Below are positions 41,814 through 53,999 of a DNA stretch of 64,000 nucleotides, piece after piece (the stretch's first letter is position 1; each line of letters opens with the position of its first letter). The stretch is from the NCBI GenBank assembly GCA_022559845.1, contig CM040121.1, forward strand, positions 509,682,566 to 509,746,565. The letters run 5' to 3'. The notes beneath the pieces are model-generated. The model did no database searches. It had not been told where the DNA came from and saw nothing but the letters and a program-made list of their open reading frames with translations. Origin of the DNA: Amorphophallus konjac (Eukaryota; Streptophyta; Magnoliopsida; Alismatales; Araceae). Made by a program: the position numbers and the translations under genes.

Positions 41814-43017
41814 TTAAGGGGAAGCTGGGGGATGGCGAAGATAATCCGATAAGTCATCAAACTTTGAGCATTGAACCCCAAGGCCAGAGTGCAAAGAGTC
41901 AATGGAGTTGGCCATGGCAGCAAACTTCTGGAGATAGATTTCGTGGTACAGCTTCAACTCAGAGACATCCTTAGTAAGACCATCCACAGTCTCCTTGACC
42001 TTGTTCAGTTCACCTCCTAAAGCGTCAATCTTTGTGTGCAAAGTCATGTCATCAGTAGAAGCAGACTGAGTGACTCGAGCAGGTTGAGTAACTTGAGTTC
42101 TTCTAACAGGTTCTTCATGTTCATCATCTTCACTATTATCAGATTCCACTATAGGGGCTTTCCCTTTGTGAGACCGAAGTGTGCGGACTAGATGTCCGTT
42201 TCGAAGCTCATACCCCATGTTGTTACAGATTGAAGGAAATGTGTAAATATCTGCATCTCTGATAGTGTGACTAATTTGCTCATTCAGATTGATGTGAAGA
42301 TATTGAAATATAGGTGTTAAAGCAGCAACATACGGAAGATTCCTATTCTTTGACTTCTGACAGCTTGTGATGCAATCCATGATAAAGGCAGGAAAATTTA
42401 CTGGATCACCACTCATAATATAGACAAATAAGAATTTCTATCTATCCGTCACCTGTTCTCTTCCTCCTGATCTGGGCAATAAGATTGTGGTCATCATGTG
42501 ATGTAGAATCCTTTGGAGAGGTGGAAAATTGTTGGCATTGAGTTTGCTTGAACTACCTTCCACCATTGCTTCACAAGTCATAGCTTCATAAGCTTCTTCT
42601 CAGTATAGATGGCTTCACTATAGATACATCCAGTGTCATACAGCATTTCAAGGCTCTTCCAATCAATTGAATAGTGAGGGGAATGGGTTGCCCATTAATT
42701 TCAGTGTACAACTCATCATTTTTTACAACCATATTCCCATAGAACTGATGTACCAAGGAATGGTAAACTTTCTGATGTTCTGACATAAAGGAAATCAAAT
42801 TCGGCTGCTTTCTAAGAAGCCTAACCAATTTAGGCAACACAACTTCAATACTCTGGAAATCAACAGCTCGTGGACGAAGTACCTTTCTTTCGACTAGCAA
42901 AACATTCTCAGATGCCGACTTCTTCTTCTGAGATTGATCTTGCTTGTCCTTGCACCGGAGCTCCCTTAGTATGAGGGCTTCTTCTCATTCATTCAAAGAC
43001 CCCTTCTTTGGTGCCAT
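41814..43017 (-). pseudogene. Copia-2 3' ORF, putative plant transposon protein type, broken
   Basis: The likely start is the ATG at 43017 (MAPKKGSLNE). A TGA follows at codon 11. The next segment (42900-42586) reads LVHQFYGNMVV and GRALKCC, and a frameshift near 42500 leads into 42416-41814 (MSGDPVNFPAFIMDCI). This FY-N and small-hydrophobic pattern is typical of the uncharacterised plant transposon protein domain found in many plant retroelements. An acidic stretch (about 42125-42165) and a probable coiled coil (about 41880-42060) follow. The role is unknown. It occupies the position of an extra 3' ORF, and I would not call it an envelope protein. Confidence 0.65.
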
Positions 43018-45154
43018 TCGGACAAGCCTCACACTTTTAGCAGATAGAAGATGAAGCTTGGCGGTCTATCCAGTAGGTGGAGGCCTACTTCGGAGAATCT
43101 GGTTTTCGCAGGCCACGGACAACTCCAGTCAAAGAAAGCTCGAAGGAGGACACCGCGGGTGCTTCGAGAAGAAGGAGAGTTGCGAACGCCGCAGGAAGTC
43201 CACTGTGGAGGCTCGAAGAAGAAGGAGACTGCAGGTGCCGCACTATCGTAGGGATTTCACAGTTTGGGGCTGGAGGAGATAAGGGCATGCAAAGAGGTGA
43301 TTTAGGGTAGAAGAGGGTGGAATGGGTTTAGTAGGGGACGCACGGGTGGTGAGAGCAGCTGTGGCCGAATGGGTTCGAACAAGGATGAACCCCGACGGTC
43401 CGGTTCGCGAACCGAATGCGACCAGAAAGTGTCGACTCTTGAGTAGACATTTTTCCGCAACACTTCTGTCCCGTGAAGCAAATGAGGACCCAGTTATAAG
43501 AGTCAACCCTTGAGTCGACTCTTCCATGTAACAAATGATTTTCAATGAAAAGCACATGGAATGAGGGCCAAGATTAAAGGAATGAACCCCATTGATTTGG
43601 ATAGAGATTAATGAGAAAATGGGTTTATCAAATGGGGGATAGATCAATGACTTAAGGATTTCAATTAATCGGAGTTAGCTATTCGACTTAATCCAACAGG
43701 TAGACTATCATCTCAATCTCCAGCAGAGCTTATTATTTATGAAGAGTTGATGTCATGGAAGCACAAGTGAGGGTTCATATAGCCATTAGGAAGAGCATGC
43801 ACCGTAGATGAGGGTTCAATCAAGCAAGTCCTTTTTATGCAATTCAAGCACTCAAGCAGTTAAGCATGCATAATTAGATATAGAAGCAAACATATAAGTC
43901 CCTAAGGGACAGGTTAAGGAAGAGTGCAATTGAGTTGAGCATGATGTCCATGAACAATATTAAGAAGGTCGTGCTTACAAGAAGATGGTACTGCATAAAC
44001 TATGAAAGTTGACTGATTCAAGAAACACATTCACACAATCAAGCCCAAAGTGAATATGTGACTTATGAGAAGTGACTTTCAAGACAATATGGATTATCAA
44101 ATTTTCTAATAAGCACTAAAAGAACATTTCCTCCCTACACTTCCATACACCGTGCTCGACTTTTGGTAGCTTCGCACAGTCCCAAATATTTTTTTTAAAA
44201 TAAATTAAGTTGACTAACCTTTTGACACGAGTCATGTCCTTTGTTTCAGGGACGTTTTCCGGTTACTCAGTTTCGTCACTTATTGGCAATGTGGATATTT
44301 GTCACTTTTCGATCCGAGTTTCCTCCTTTGTTTCAGGGGGATTCCCGGCTACTCGGTTCCAAAACACTTATTGAGATTTTTGGTGGGACTGACAGCTTTT
44401 TCTCACGAGACACGCAACTTTGACGTAGGGATTTAAGTGTCCTCAAGAGTGTTGAGTGGAATACTGAAATCCTTATTGAATAGAGTCATTAGTCTCAAAA
44501 GTACATATAGTGTGAGTGATTGTGCTGATAGTATAAGATGAATTAGTCTAATCATAGATATGTCTCCCCTAAGTGTATGCACAGTTATGAGCAAAGCCTC
44601 CCCCTTAATATGTGCCATGTGACAAACATGCCTTGATCAATGCAATTTTATTTAGCAAGAAGTTAGGTCATAGGAGGAATCAACAACTGAAGGATGTATA
44701 TTATATACACTCAAACATGCACTGGGATGAGTTCTTCAAGCAGATTGATCACCGGTACGTGGCGGAGGACTTAGGTCCGAAGACCATCATCACGCATGAG
44801 GAAAGCTTCTAGCTGGACATAATCCAGCTTTCGGCAATCGCCATTTGATATACCGATTAATCATGGCATTCAAGCACACAAGTATATGAAATATGTGCAA
44901 GTGTGTGCATGTAAATGGAAGATGATTGAAATTTATTTCTATTAACAAGTATGCAAGGATTTGTATGATTTGTGCAAGAGGTTAAGTGTGTAGACTGTAT
45001 GTGCAAAAATTTAACTGTTATTCATAAAAAGAAGCAAGAGTGAGTATAGAAGACTCTATGAACAACTGCAAAATTTGATAGTTATTCACACAAGGAAGCA
45101 ACAGTGAAAGTCATTACCACACAAGCTCTTCATTTTCTTTGCCTTGACGGGTCT
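43018..45154 (-). other. Copia-2 non-coding interior with blocks shared with Copia-3
   Basis: No frame. 44150-44420 matches 56170-56425 of Copia-3. A GGTCCGAAGACC hairpin is at 44774-44785. GTCGAC-type hairpin remnants are near 43428-43455 and 43500-43525. CTCCCCC tracts near 44563 and 44603 are extra minus polypurine tracts. Confidence 0.7.
44150..44420 (-). other. Conserved non-coding block, two internal repeats
   Basis: TCGACTTTTGGTAGCTTCGCAC is shared with Copia-3 (shown only in part: GGTAGCTTCGCAC). Then come two copies of a GACACGAG...TTTCAGGG...TTCCCGG...TACTCGG module (44222-44270 and 44305-44357). The end TTTTCTCACGA is also shared. Confidence 0.75.
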
Positions 45155-46842
45155 TTATTTATGAACAAATTCCTCCACCTCAAGGCACCCCTGCAAAACA
45201 AATCTCTCATTTGAAGTTTTGGGTACCCAAGCCATCTTGGGCCCCGGGGGGTTAGTTGCACCTCTAGTGGATGCTTTCCACATTCTCTTGGCATTCATAT
45301 CATCAAAATGCATTAAAGAACAATCATTCATCAAATGTCCAAATCGACCACAATAATGACAATGTGTATGTTGACTCGTTTTCCTTGTATGGACATTAGC
45401 GGTGGACTTTTGTATATAGACAGGAGGTCTATCATTCTGAGGATGAGGTTTGTTTTTCCTTTTAACCGCCAGCAATCTTTCAACATGTGACCTAGTTTTC
45501 GACAGTGAAAACATTCAATGTTCTTTTTCTGTGCAGTGTGGAATTTCACCGCATGCTTTCTACGAGCATTCAAATCATCTTCTCTCATAAAACTACAATC
45601 ATGCATCAAGTGTCCATGCCTATTACAGTAGTGACATGACATGTTCGTTTGCTTTGAAGCATGGTGATTCATATGAGATATCTTGGCATGCATATTAGAC
45701 TTTGGTTTCTCAGCTGAAGAAAGTATTTGTAGTATCAGAGGAGCATGAGGCATGCACAAATGAAGTTTTTGTTTTTAGACTAAAAGCTTCCTTTCTACCA
45801 GGATTATACCGAGTCCTTCTCGTTAGAAATTCACTTTAGTCCCCAAAATCTTGTTTAAATTCTCTTCCCCGCTTACAAATCTAGCCAGAGACTTGTTCAA
45901 ATCAAAATTTTCAGATTCAAGTGAAGCAATGTGGAGTTCATAAGAAACATTCTCATTTTCACAGGAAATGACTTTTTCATTCAATATGACATTGATGGTT
46001 TTGTGGGTCTCTATTTCCTGTCTTAACAGACTCACATTTTCACTTTCTTGAACAACCATAGACTTACCTTTTTCAAGAGTTAGGAGTCTTTTAGACATGG
46101 TTGATTTCAATTGTTTTAACTTTTCATTTTCAAATTTTAACAGCTCATTTTCATCGATGATGCACTTGCTATCAACTTCGGCATCAAGTAATTTCTCAAA
46201 TAAATTTTCATCATCGGACAGTGAATCTAACTTGTTTCTGAGACTTCTTTCAGTTTCCTCAAGCAAGGAGATTTTACTCAATAAGAGTTCATTCTCATTC
46301 TCTAGATTTTAAATTTTTGAATTTAAATCAATGCATTTTTCATAAAGAATGTCATTATGCATATTTTCATTAAGTTTCTTCTTCAGTGTTTTATTTTCAG
46401 ACTTGATCTTCTTGTATCTACTTGACAACTCCTCATAAGCATCAACTAATTCTCCAAATGACATTTCTTCATCAGAATTAGAGTTTACCTCTTCAGCATT
46501 CTCATCAGTGTTTTGATCAACGTCATCAGCTATTAGACTTTTTTGTCTTTCCTTCTCATGAGCTTCGATCAGTCGGTCCATGAGCTCTTTTGCCGTTCTG
46601 CAAGAAGAGACAAATGTAAACATATTAGCATTCACAGAGGCTTTCATCAGGCTCAAGATAGTAACATTCTCATGGTTCTTCAATCTATCTCGGTTGGACC
46701 ACTTGGTCTCATCCAGAGGCAATTTGTGAGGACCATCATGAATCAATTTCCAAAGATTAGGATTAACAGAATTTATAGTCCTACAAAGTTTGCCCAACCA
46801 AGAATTAAAATCATCGCCATCAAAAATAGGTAAGCAGCTCAT
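45155..46842 (-). pseudogene. Copia-2 gag, broken
   Basis: The first in-frame ATG after the primer site is at 46842 (MSCLPIFDGDDFNSW). A copia Gag domain (NPNLWKLIHDGP, SCRTAKELMDRL) leads to an acidic linker and a long coiled coil. Three CCHC knuckles follow (CHYCNRHGHLMHDC, CFHCRKLGHMLKDC, CHYCGRFGHLMNDC) and the end motif KMAWVPKT. TAA stops at 46309-46311 and 45823-45825 and two frameshifts (near 45800 and 45480) break it. It is homologous along its length to the intact Copia-3 Gag. Confidence 0.88.
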
Positions 46843-46928
46843 CGAAACATTATCTACAGAAGAGTTAATGATTGAAACCACACTAGGATCCCTCTGAAGA
46901 TCGTTAGATCTTATGATTACAGAGCCAA

Positions 46929-46940
46929 GCTCAGATACCA
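46929..46940 (-). other. Copia-2 primer-binding site, one mismatch
   Basis: Minus strand TGGTATCTGAGC two bases after the LTR. The usual tRNA-Met site is TGGTATCAGAGC. Confidence 0.85.
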
Positions 46941-46942
46941 AT

Positions 46943-49251
46943 TGTTGGGTCCGGAAGTGCAGTTACACAGATCTAGAGGGGGGTGAATAGATCCCTCTAC
47001 AAAAACTTATGATCGATTAAAACTCAAACCCCACACAGCACAAGCTTAACAAACACTAATGTATGGAGAAGTTCATGCAAGCGGTAGATAGACGAACTGA
47101 GTTAAACGGTGTGTATGAGTGAATCTAAACGCGATGAGAAGCACATAGATCCAACCAACCTGTGAATGGAGGTAGGAGATATGGAACAGTCACACTAGCA
47201 TTCACATAGACACGATGATTTTTTAGGTAGTTCGGGACAACGACAGGCTCCCTACGTCCACCCCTCACCGAACCCGGTGAGGCTTCACTACACGCTACGA
47301 AAGTAGCAGCACGGGGATTAACCCCAGCACTACACACGCTGCTTTCGCAGTAAACCACACACGAGGCCTAGACTCAAGATGCTGCCATGCAGCACACACA
47401 CACACATGAACACGGAGAGCTCACCCCACACTGAATCCTCACACGGAGACACAGCTCTGTACACATACACATAAATATTTCGAGTTGAGAAAAATGGAAT
47501 CAGATGTTCAATACATGCCCAATATAAGAACTAATCATATAGCAGCAACAAAGAGAGATGTAAAGGAGATTTTGCTTTATCTCCTTATGGATGAAAGCCC
47601 TGGACAGTTCTTCCTTGAAGCTTTCATGGTGAGAAGTCAATGTAGCATGCTTCCACCTTGAGGCCGGGCTCCCTCTTCTTCACTTCGTCTTCTTTTCTCT
47701 CATCCCATTGATGAAACACGATGTAGGTTCACCGAGGAATGCTAGATGACTGCATCTCCCTCTCATTAATCATCTTCAGCATGCCAGGTGTGGAGTAGGA
47801 GATGTTGCTGCCGTGCTCACCCTGCAAAAGCCTAAAAACGGATAGATTGAAAACCCTTTCTCTTGCTTGCAAAATACTCCTATCTCAAACCTTATATAGC
47901 TCAAGGAACGAAGGGCCACATGGAAGGAATATTCTCCCTTGAACCAATCACAGAGCGGCACAAAAAGAGGGGAACCAATATAGGGCACCGAGCCCGCATG
48001 AACCGACGAAAATCTCAGTCACCGGAAAGTGTTGACTCCTTGAGTCGACACTCAGGGCCGGGCAAGACTGAAAACCTCCCATCAAAGGTCAGCGAAGAAA
48101 AAGTCGAATCTTAGAGTCGACATATTCTCCGAAGAGTCTGAAAGCCACACACAAGACATGGTCGGTGCTAGTTTTGAAAAACCATGAAGTCAGTGCTAGT
48201 TTTGAAAGACACTAAAGAGGGTCGGTGCTAGTTTTGAAAAACACTAAAGAGGGTCGGTGCAAGTTTTGAAAAACACTAAAGAGGGTCAGTGCTAGTTTTG
48301 AAAAACACTGAAGAGGGTTGGTGCTAGTTTTGAAAAACACTGAAGAGGGTCGGTGCAAGAAAGGCACGGTCGGTGCAACAAACCACACCGACAAAGTGTC
48401 GACTCCTTGAGTTGACACTTTTGCCTGGAAAATTCAAAAACAAAGAAGGCTCAAAAAAGGGGGGAATGCAAATAACATGAGACCAAAAAAAAACCATAAC
48501 ATAAGTACAATGATTAGTAGGAATGCTGACCATTACTTACCCCAATCTACAGACTAATAATCAATAGTTAAGCACAAGATTACCTTTGGCATTTGTGCTT
48601 CCATTTTGAACACCAACCTACTATCGCAGAACAAAAGGAGATGATTAAATTAAACAAGTTAGACAATACAAAAAGGGCATCATCCACATATTCCCAGCAC
48701 AAACTTGGGTGTTGAATGCCAACTGGAAATGCCTTCGAATTCAGTTTTCATAAGTGATACCCATCAAATATCCTTGTCACCAATTCCATTCAATTCTCCA
48801 CATTTGTCCATGCTCTTTATATGTCAAAGAAAAACAAGTTAGCCAAAGCACACTTTAAATCTTCAATGAGGATTACATAACTTCATGTTAACCTACACAA
48901 GTATCTCTGCTTTACATGTAACAGGATGAAACATGTCAGCCATGTGAACCAGCAGCATCACATCAATTTGAGTCCAACATATGTAAATTGGAATCCATCC
49001 ATTCTCAACTAAGTCTAGCACAAATAGCTATTTTCATGTCAATCTTGTTCAGTAAGGAGGCATTTAAGTAAGGGATTCCATTCAAATATTAACAATGATA
49101 AGTCTATGTGCATCAATCAACCATTTAAAAAGAACCCAATGCCTGTCAAATCCAACAACCTACTCATTCATTTATTTACATGAAACATCATCACATTATA
49201 TTTGATCATTATCAAAATTCCTTAAAGCGAAGTTACGCACGGGGTTCAACA
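46943..49251 (-). repeat. Copia-2 5' LTR
   Basis: TGTTGGGTCC...GGGTTCAACA. TATA at 47893-47898. Dyads and six 33-bp repeats span 48024-48422. Its hairpins carry different single C-to-T changes from those of the other LTR. Confidence 0.9.
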
Positions 49252-49256
49252 ATGCG
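49252..49256. other. Target-site duplication of Copia-2, right (ATGCG)
   Basis: Identical to 39310-39314. Confidence 0.95.
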
Positions 49257-49690
49257 GGGTGTAAACTTGATCAAAAAAGTACTAGTGGCTACTGCCAATA
49301 CTTGGGTGGATGCTTAGTTTCATGGGCTTCTAAGAAGCAGCACTCTTGTTGTACACTCCACTGCAGAAGCTGAGTACATTGCCTGCAGGTAGCTGTGGAA
49401 CCCAGGTGCTATGGATAAAGCACAAACTCCAAGACTACGGAGTAGATCTTGGATGCACACCCATCTTGTGTGATAATACTAGTGCCATTAACTTAACCAA
49501 CAATCCCATTCATCATTCTCGCACAAAACACATTGAAATGAAGAATCACTTCCTCTGGGATGAGGTAAGCAAGAAAAATTTTGATTACATTTTGTTGAAT
49601 CTGAAAAACAAATTGGAGATATTTTTACAAAACCTCTGGCTAATGACTAGTTCTGCTCATCTATGTCCAAGGGATCACTGGTTACAATAG
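49257..49690 (+). pseudogene. Copia-1 RNase H, remainder
   Basis: Continues the frame broken at 39314: CKLDQKSTSG, then SWASKKQHS, a frameshift near 49340, TQVLWIKHKLQDYG, LCDNTSAINL and HHSRTKHIEMKNHF. A second shift hides the usual DIFTKPL end near 49630. Plus strand, Ty1/copia. Confidence 0.92.
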
Positions 49691-51562
49691 TCATGGGGGA
49701 AGTTCCATCATGCTTGACTAATTGGCTGCATTGTTCATAAACTGTAGGTTGTTTCATTTCATAGCATGACCTTATGGTATATTAAAGGATTTTGGGGAAG
49801 AAGGGTATATTATGGCTAGTCTGGAAAGCCACACTATGCATGAGATGATCGAAGGATCTAAGTTCTCTGCTTGGTACCATGGGTCTAAGTCATACTCCAT
49901 TACATGTTTTAGTGACTAGATTACACACTAAGTGCATTGCATCTTAGTGTCCTTGTGTTGAGGGGGAGATGGTTGTTTTCCTTGAGATAGGTTCATAACA
50001 ATTCTGCTGCATTAGAAGCCTTTTCATATGTCTGACTCTAGAGAGTCGACACACTACCCAGTATGCGTCGACACCACAGTTCAATTTGACCAATCTTTGC
50101 ACTCTGTGAGTCCATTTTGCATCGACACCCTGTAAAAGACAGGTCGACACCATCACTTAGTTGTTCAAACCTCTCACAGCCCTCTCATTTCCTGTGTTCT
50201 GCACTTCTGTAGGTGTTGCATTCATGTTCTTTTCTATTTCAAACCCTGCAATTGCTAAGGAGCAGTGTGTCCTAGCCAGTCACTTATCTACTTTTCACTT
50301 CTTGGTGGAATGTTTCAAAGGGAGATTCCCTTCTAAGACTGTTCTTATTGACTGATCTCTCTAGAAGCAATCTCCTACATCTTTATTTTATTATGGTTGT
50401 TTAAATAAACTGAGGCTTAAAGTCAATAACTTTCTGAAATTTGAAAACTAGCACCTTGGAGGAGGGACTCCATAGGATTACTTCTGATGATGCTTTAAGT
50501 TTTTACAAGTTCTAATGTTCCTTGGTCTGCTTATGCATTTTCATTGACAAATCTTTGGTTGATGTACTTCTATTGAGTATTATGATCAAATGACCATATC
50601 AAGTGAGATTTAACCAAAGCACTCATTGTAGAGCAATGGTTAGGATCTGTTGAGTAACCAGATGCACTTCACCTGAGACGTGAGGTGGTTTGCGTCAAAA
50701 GGCAATGTCTTGACTAACTCTGATCTGATAAGAGTTTATTTATCAAAAAAATGGCTAGAAGGGCTTAACAAAGTAATAGTTCTTGCCCGCTGAGAAACTA
50801 TCACCCTTCACCAATGAAGTGGTAGTGGGATAGGCATGAAGTGGCAAGCTATCTCTGATCAAAATAAGGCATGATAGTTAACTACACTGAGTAACTGGGG
50901 CATTTACATCTAACAAATGTGATTCCTCATGTAAAAAGGTGTATGTTGAACTTGACTGTCAGCTCAGCCAGTGTGAAAATCAGAGGTGCAAGCTTAGAAA
51001 AATTCTCACAATACCAGCTTGTTTGACCTCAATACTCACGATGGTTTATCCTGAAAGGTCACTGGATCTCGTAAGTTAAACTGTATGAGGATTATCCAGG
51101 ACTTCAGTTCCCTTGTATGCATTAGCTTTAGTAATCTTATGTTGACTACTCCCTTGATAATTGCTTAAATTCTGACAAAGTTTTTGACTTTAATCCATCA
51201 ATTCATACTACCATGACATGCTTATGTGCTAGGAGCTATATGTTTTGAGAGCTGATCCAGTCATTTCCTCCAATGTGTCTTAGTCCTGAATCTAACTTCT
51301 GAGTTTTTTTTCCCCACATCTCATACTCTTCACTGCTCTTTCTACAATACCCCTCATGGTTTTGCTGATGTCAAAGGGGGAGAGAAAAGTCTGTATGTCA
51401 GAGGGGGAGTGTGCATGTAACAACGGGGGAGAAAGAAAGTTTTGTCATAAGTATGTCTGCATGCATGTACTCATGATGTGCTTCATAATAGTTGCCTTCA
51501 ACTTTGATGTCAAAACTACGAGCATAATGACTCATAGTTGTCATTATCAAAAAGGGGGAGAA
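49691..51562 (+). other. Copia-1 3' non-coding region with multiple polypurine tracts
   Basis: G5-containing purine tracts lie at about 49960, 51373, 51401, 51423 and 51549-51560, the last directly before the 3' LTR. Repeated polypurine tracts are a described Sirevirus trait. Four GTCGAC/ATCGAC cores lie at 50042-50155. No frame was recognised. Confidence 0.8.
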
Positions 51563-52535
51563 TGTTGTGAAATTATGTTTTGATGATGTTACACTATAAG
51601 TCATTAGCCAATCAATTTAGAAACTCACGATGTGCCTTTTGAATAACCAGGTGTAAAGAAGGTCGACCTCATGCCTCCCAGTGTCGACCTCACTAGCCAT
51701 GTGCTAGTTATCAAGTGTATGAAGAAGGTCAACCTCACCATGAGCAGTGTCGACCTCACTCCCTCCAACAGTGACTGTCTGATGGATTTTCTAAAGTGGT
51801 GTCAACCTCACTTCACAGAAGGTCGACCTGAGGAGCCCACACAGAAGCCGTTATAAAAGGAATTTTTCAAAGTAGTGTCAACCTTACCTCTCAGCAGGTC
51901 GACCTCATGGTCCTTCTAGAAGCTGTTATAAACAACGTTCTACAAGGCAGTGTTGACCTCACTTTCACAGGAGGTCGACCTTACGCTCCTTCCTGAAGCC
52001 GTTATAAAAGGAATTTTTTCAAAGCAGTGTCGACCTCACCTCTCAGCAGGTCGACCTCACTGAAGAAGAAACTCAAAAGTATTCTGACCGATCTGTCTTC
52101 TCCAAAACCGTACAGAGGGCAAAAAGGTTCGACATAAACCTCTGAAAAGTTGGTTTTTGAGGGCTGGAGGAGATTCCTAGGATTGACCTATGTCCCTATC
52201 ATAATAAGTTATCAGAACTCTCTTTTGGACAAGGTATTTGTCAAGGAAAAGACTCACTCTCAGATGTCCTCTACTTCTGAAGTCTGCCAGCAAGATTTTC
52301 TTCCAAAACAAAATCTTCTGGGTGAAAAGGGCGTCCTTTCTGCAATAGGAATTAAGGTTCTGCAGGCTCCCTTGGTCAAACCTCCTATTGTTTATTACTA
52401 GCCATTCAAATTGCAAAAGAAATGGAGGGAAAAGTCTCTGCCTCTTAAGGCCAATATATTGGACGCCCCTCCTTCATATAAAGTTGCTGCCATTGCTGCT
52501 GTGAGCTTGGAGGAGCCTTAGACATGGGAACCAGA
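51563..52535 (+). mobile_element. Copia-1 3' LTR, truncated by the assembly gap
   Basis: Begins TGTTGTGAAATTATG after AAAAAGGGGGAGAA. Promoter cassettes with TATA at 51852, 51927 and 52003 and GTCGACCT dyads span 51660-52066. The 3' end is lost in the N run. Confidence 0.9.
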
Positions 52536-52635
52536 NNNNNNNNNNNNNNNNNNNNNNNNNNNNNNNNNNNNNNNNNNNNNNNNNNNNNNNNNNNNNNNNN
52601 NNNNNNNNNNNNNNNNNNNNNNNNNNNNNNNNNNN
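52536..52635. other. Assembly gap, 100 N
   Basis: Exactly 100 unknown bases at the junction of the Copia-1 and Copia-3 LTRs. The length is probably a placeholder. Confidence 0.99.
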
Positions 52636-52954
52636 CCCGTAGTGCAGGAACACGGATCTAGAGGGGGGGTGAATAGATCCTACTACTAAAAACTATGACC
52701 GATTAAAAACATAGACAAGCGCACAGCGGAATTAACAACCTTGACGAGATTGAAGATTTCACTCAAGCAAGATGATTAAATTCTCTCAATCTCACCGTTC
52801 ACACACGATTAAGATAAACACATTAAGCTGTTAAACATAATAAGGCAAACCACAATGCAAACCATAGGACACTGAGATTTTTAAGGTGGTTCAGGACCAC
52901 GACGGGCTCCCTACGTCCACCCCTCACCAAACCCGGTGAGGCTTCACTCGGGGA

Positions 52955-53245
52955 TAAATCCCCAACACGGAGACGACGCTCCAAACACACACGGGGATGA
53001 ATCCCCACACACACACGGGGACACGCCCCAACACACACACAGACGGAGATGAAGTCTCCCACACGATCCGACGACCGGATCACAAACACATACACGATCC
53101 GACGACCGGATCACAACACACACACGATCCGACGACGGATCACAACACACACACACACTGCAACAACCGCAGCACAATAACACAAACACGATCACACGAA
53201 GGCGATCAAACACGACCGTATACACAAACGGTCACACACACGAGT
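52955..53245. other. Row of about eleven small stem-loops separated by CA linkers (Copia-3 R/U5)
   Basis: Stems include GGGGA/TCCCC twice, GGAG/CTCC, GGGG/CCCC, GGAGA/TCTCC, GATCCG/CGGATC three times in a ~31-bp tandem repeat, CTGC/GCAG, GATC/GATC and GACCGT/ACGGTC. The second LTR has the same at about 60455-60755. It lies downstream of the TATA in the minus sense, so it would be in the RNA leader. Confidence 0.8.
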
Positions 53246-53614
53246 ATCTCTATTGTTCAGAAAATAAACACAAATACTCAAGCATGCTCAAACCCAAAAT
53301 ATAGATCATAGAACATATCACAAAGAACTGATAGAAGACATAGAAATGATCCCCCTTTGTTTTCCAAGGCCGGTTGATGATGTTCCTTGAACCACGAGTT
53401 GGAGGGTAGCCGGATGACGACGATTCTTACGTCCTCTTGATCCTCTCTTCGATCCGCTCCTTTTCTTCTTCTTCCACGAGCTCCAGATCTTCACGGATGT
53501 AGATGATATCCTCCTTGGAAGAGCTCCACCACGTTTTCCCCCTTTTCTTCACCTATACGAAAGAACAAATGAGCATTAGGGTTAATCACTTCTGAAATTC
53601 GGAGCAACACATTG

Positions 53615-53623
53615 ATATATATA
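53615..53623 (-). promoter_or_regulatory. TATA box of the Copia-3 3' LTR
   Basis: Minus strand CTATATATATC. The equivalent in the 5' LTR is 61125-61133. Confidence 0.55.
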
Positions 53624-53766
53624 GGAGACAAACCAAATGACCCATATACCCCTTCTAAAATGAGTTTAAAACACCCTAACATGATTAGGAACCATTAGGG
53701 TATATTTTAGAATGGTTTAATAGGGTTTACAATAAGTTTAAAACACTTTCGTAAGTCCCGTCCGGA

Positions 53767-53999
53767 AGGGGTCGACCCTTGGGGTCGACCCTCGGCAACC
53801 AGGTTGCTGGAATACACAAAAAGAGGCCCTCTGTTACAGGGGTCGACCCTTGGGGTCGACCCTTTCAGTGGGGGTCGACCCCTGGGGTCGACCCTTGGCA
53901 ACTAGGTTGCTGTCGGGGCCAAAAAAAGAGCCAGGTTTAAAGGGGTCGACCCCATGGGTCGACCCTTTTAGTGGGGGTCGACCCAAGGGTCGACCCTTT
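53767..53999. promoter_or_regulatory. GGGGTCGACCC dyad array, ten cores
   Basis: Cores occur in pairs separated by TTGG, CTGG or TTTCAGTGG. Units are bracketed by GGCAACCAGGTTGCTG-type spacers, themselves dyad (CAACC/GGTTG). They lie about 144-376 bp upstream of the minus TATA. Confidence 0.9.

Larger units (their letters stand above)
39315..49251 (-). mobile_element. Copia-2: non-autonomous Sirevirus-like element, 9.9 kb
   Basis: TGTTGGG...TTCAACA termini and LTRs of 2173 and 2309 bp, with an ATGCG duplication. The minus-strand order is 5' LTR (right), primer site, degraded gag, long non-coding stretch, a separate 3' ORF, polypurine tract, 3' LTR (left). There is no protease, integrase or RT. 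It is younger than Copia-1, which it splits. Confidence 0.93.

Noticed and set aside
52823..53311. Frames rich in CVCVGACPRVCVGIHPRV or THTHTGTRPNTHT in the Copia-3 LTR
   Set aside because: Translations of the CA-rich stem-loop region, duplicated in the other LTR.
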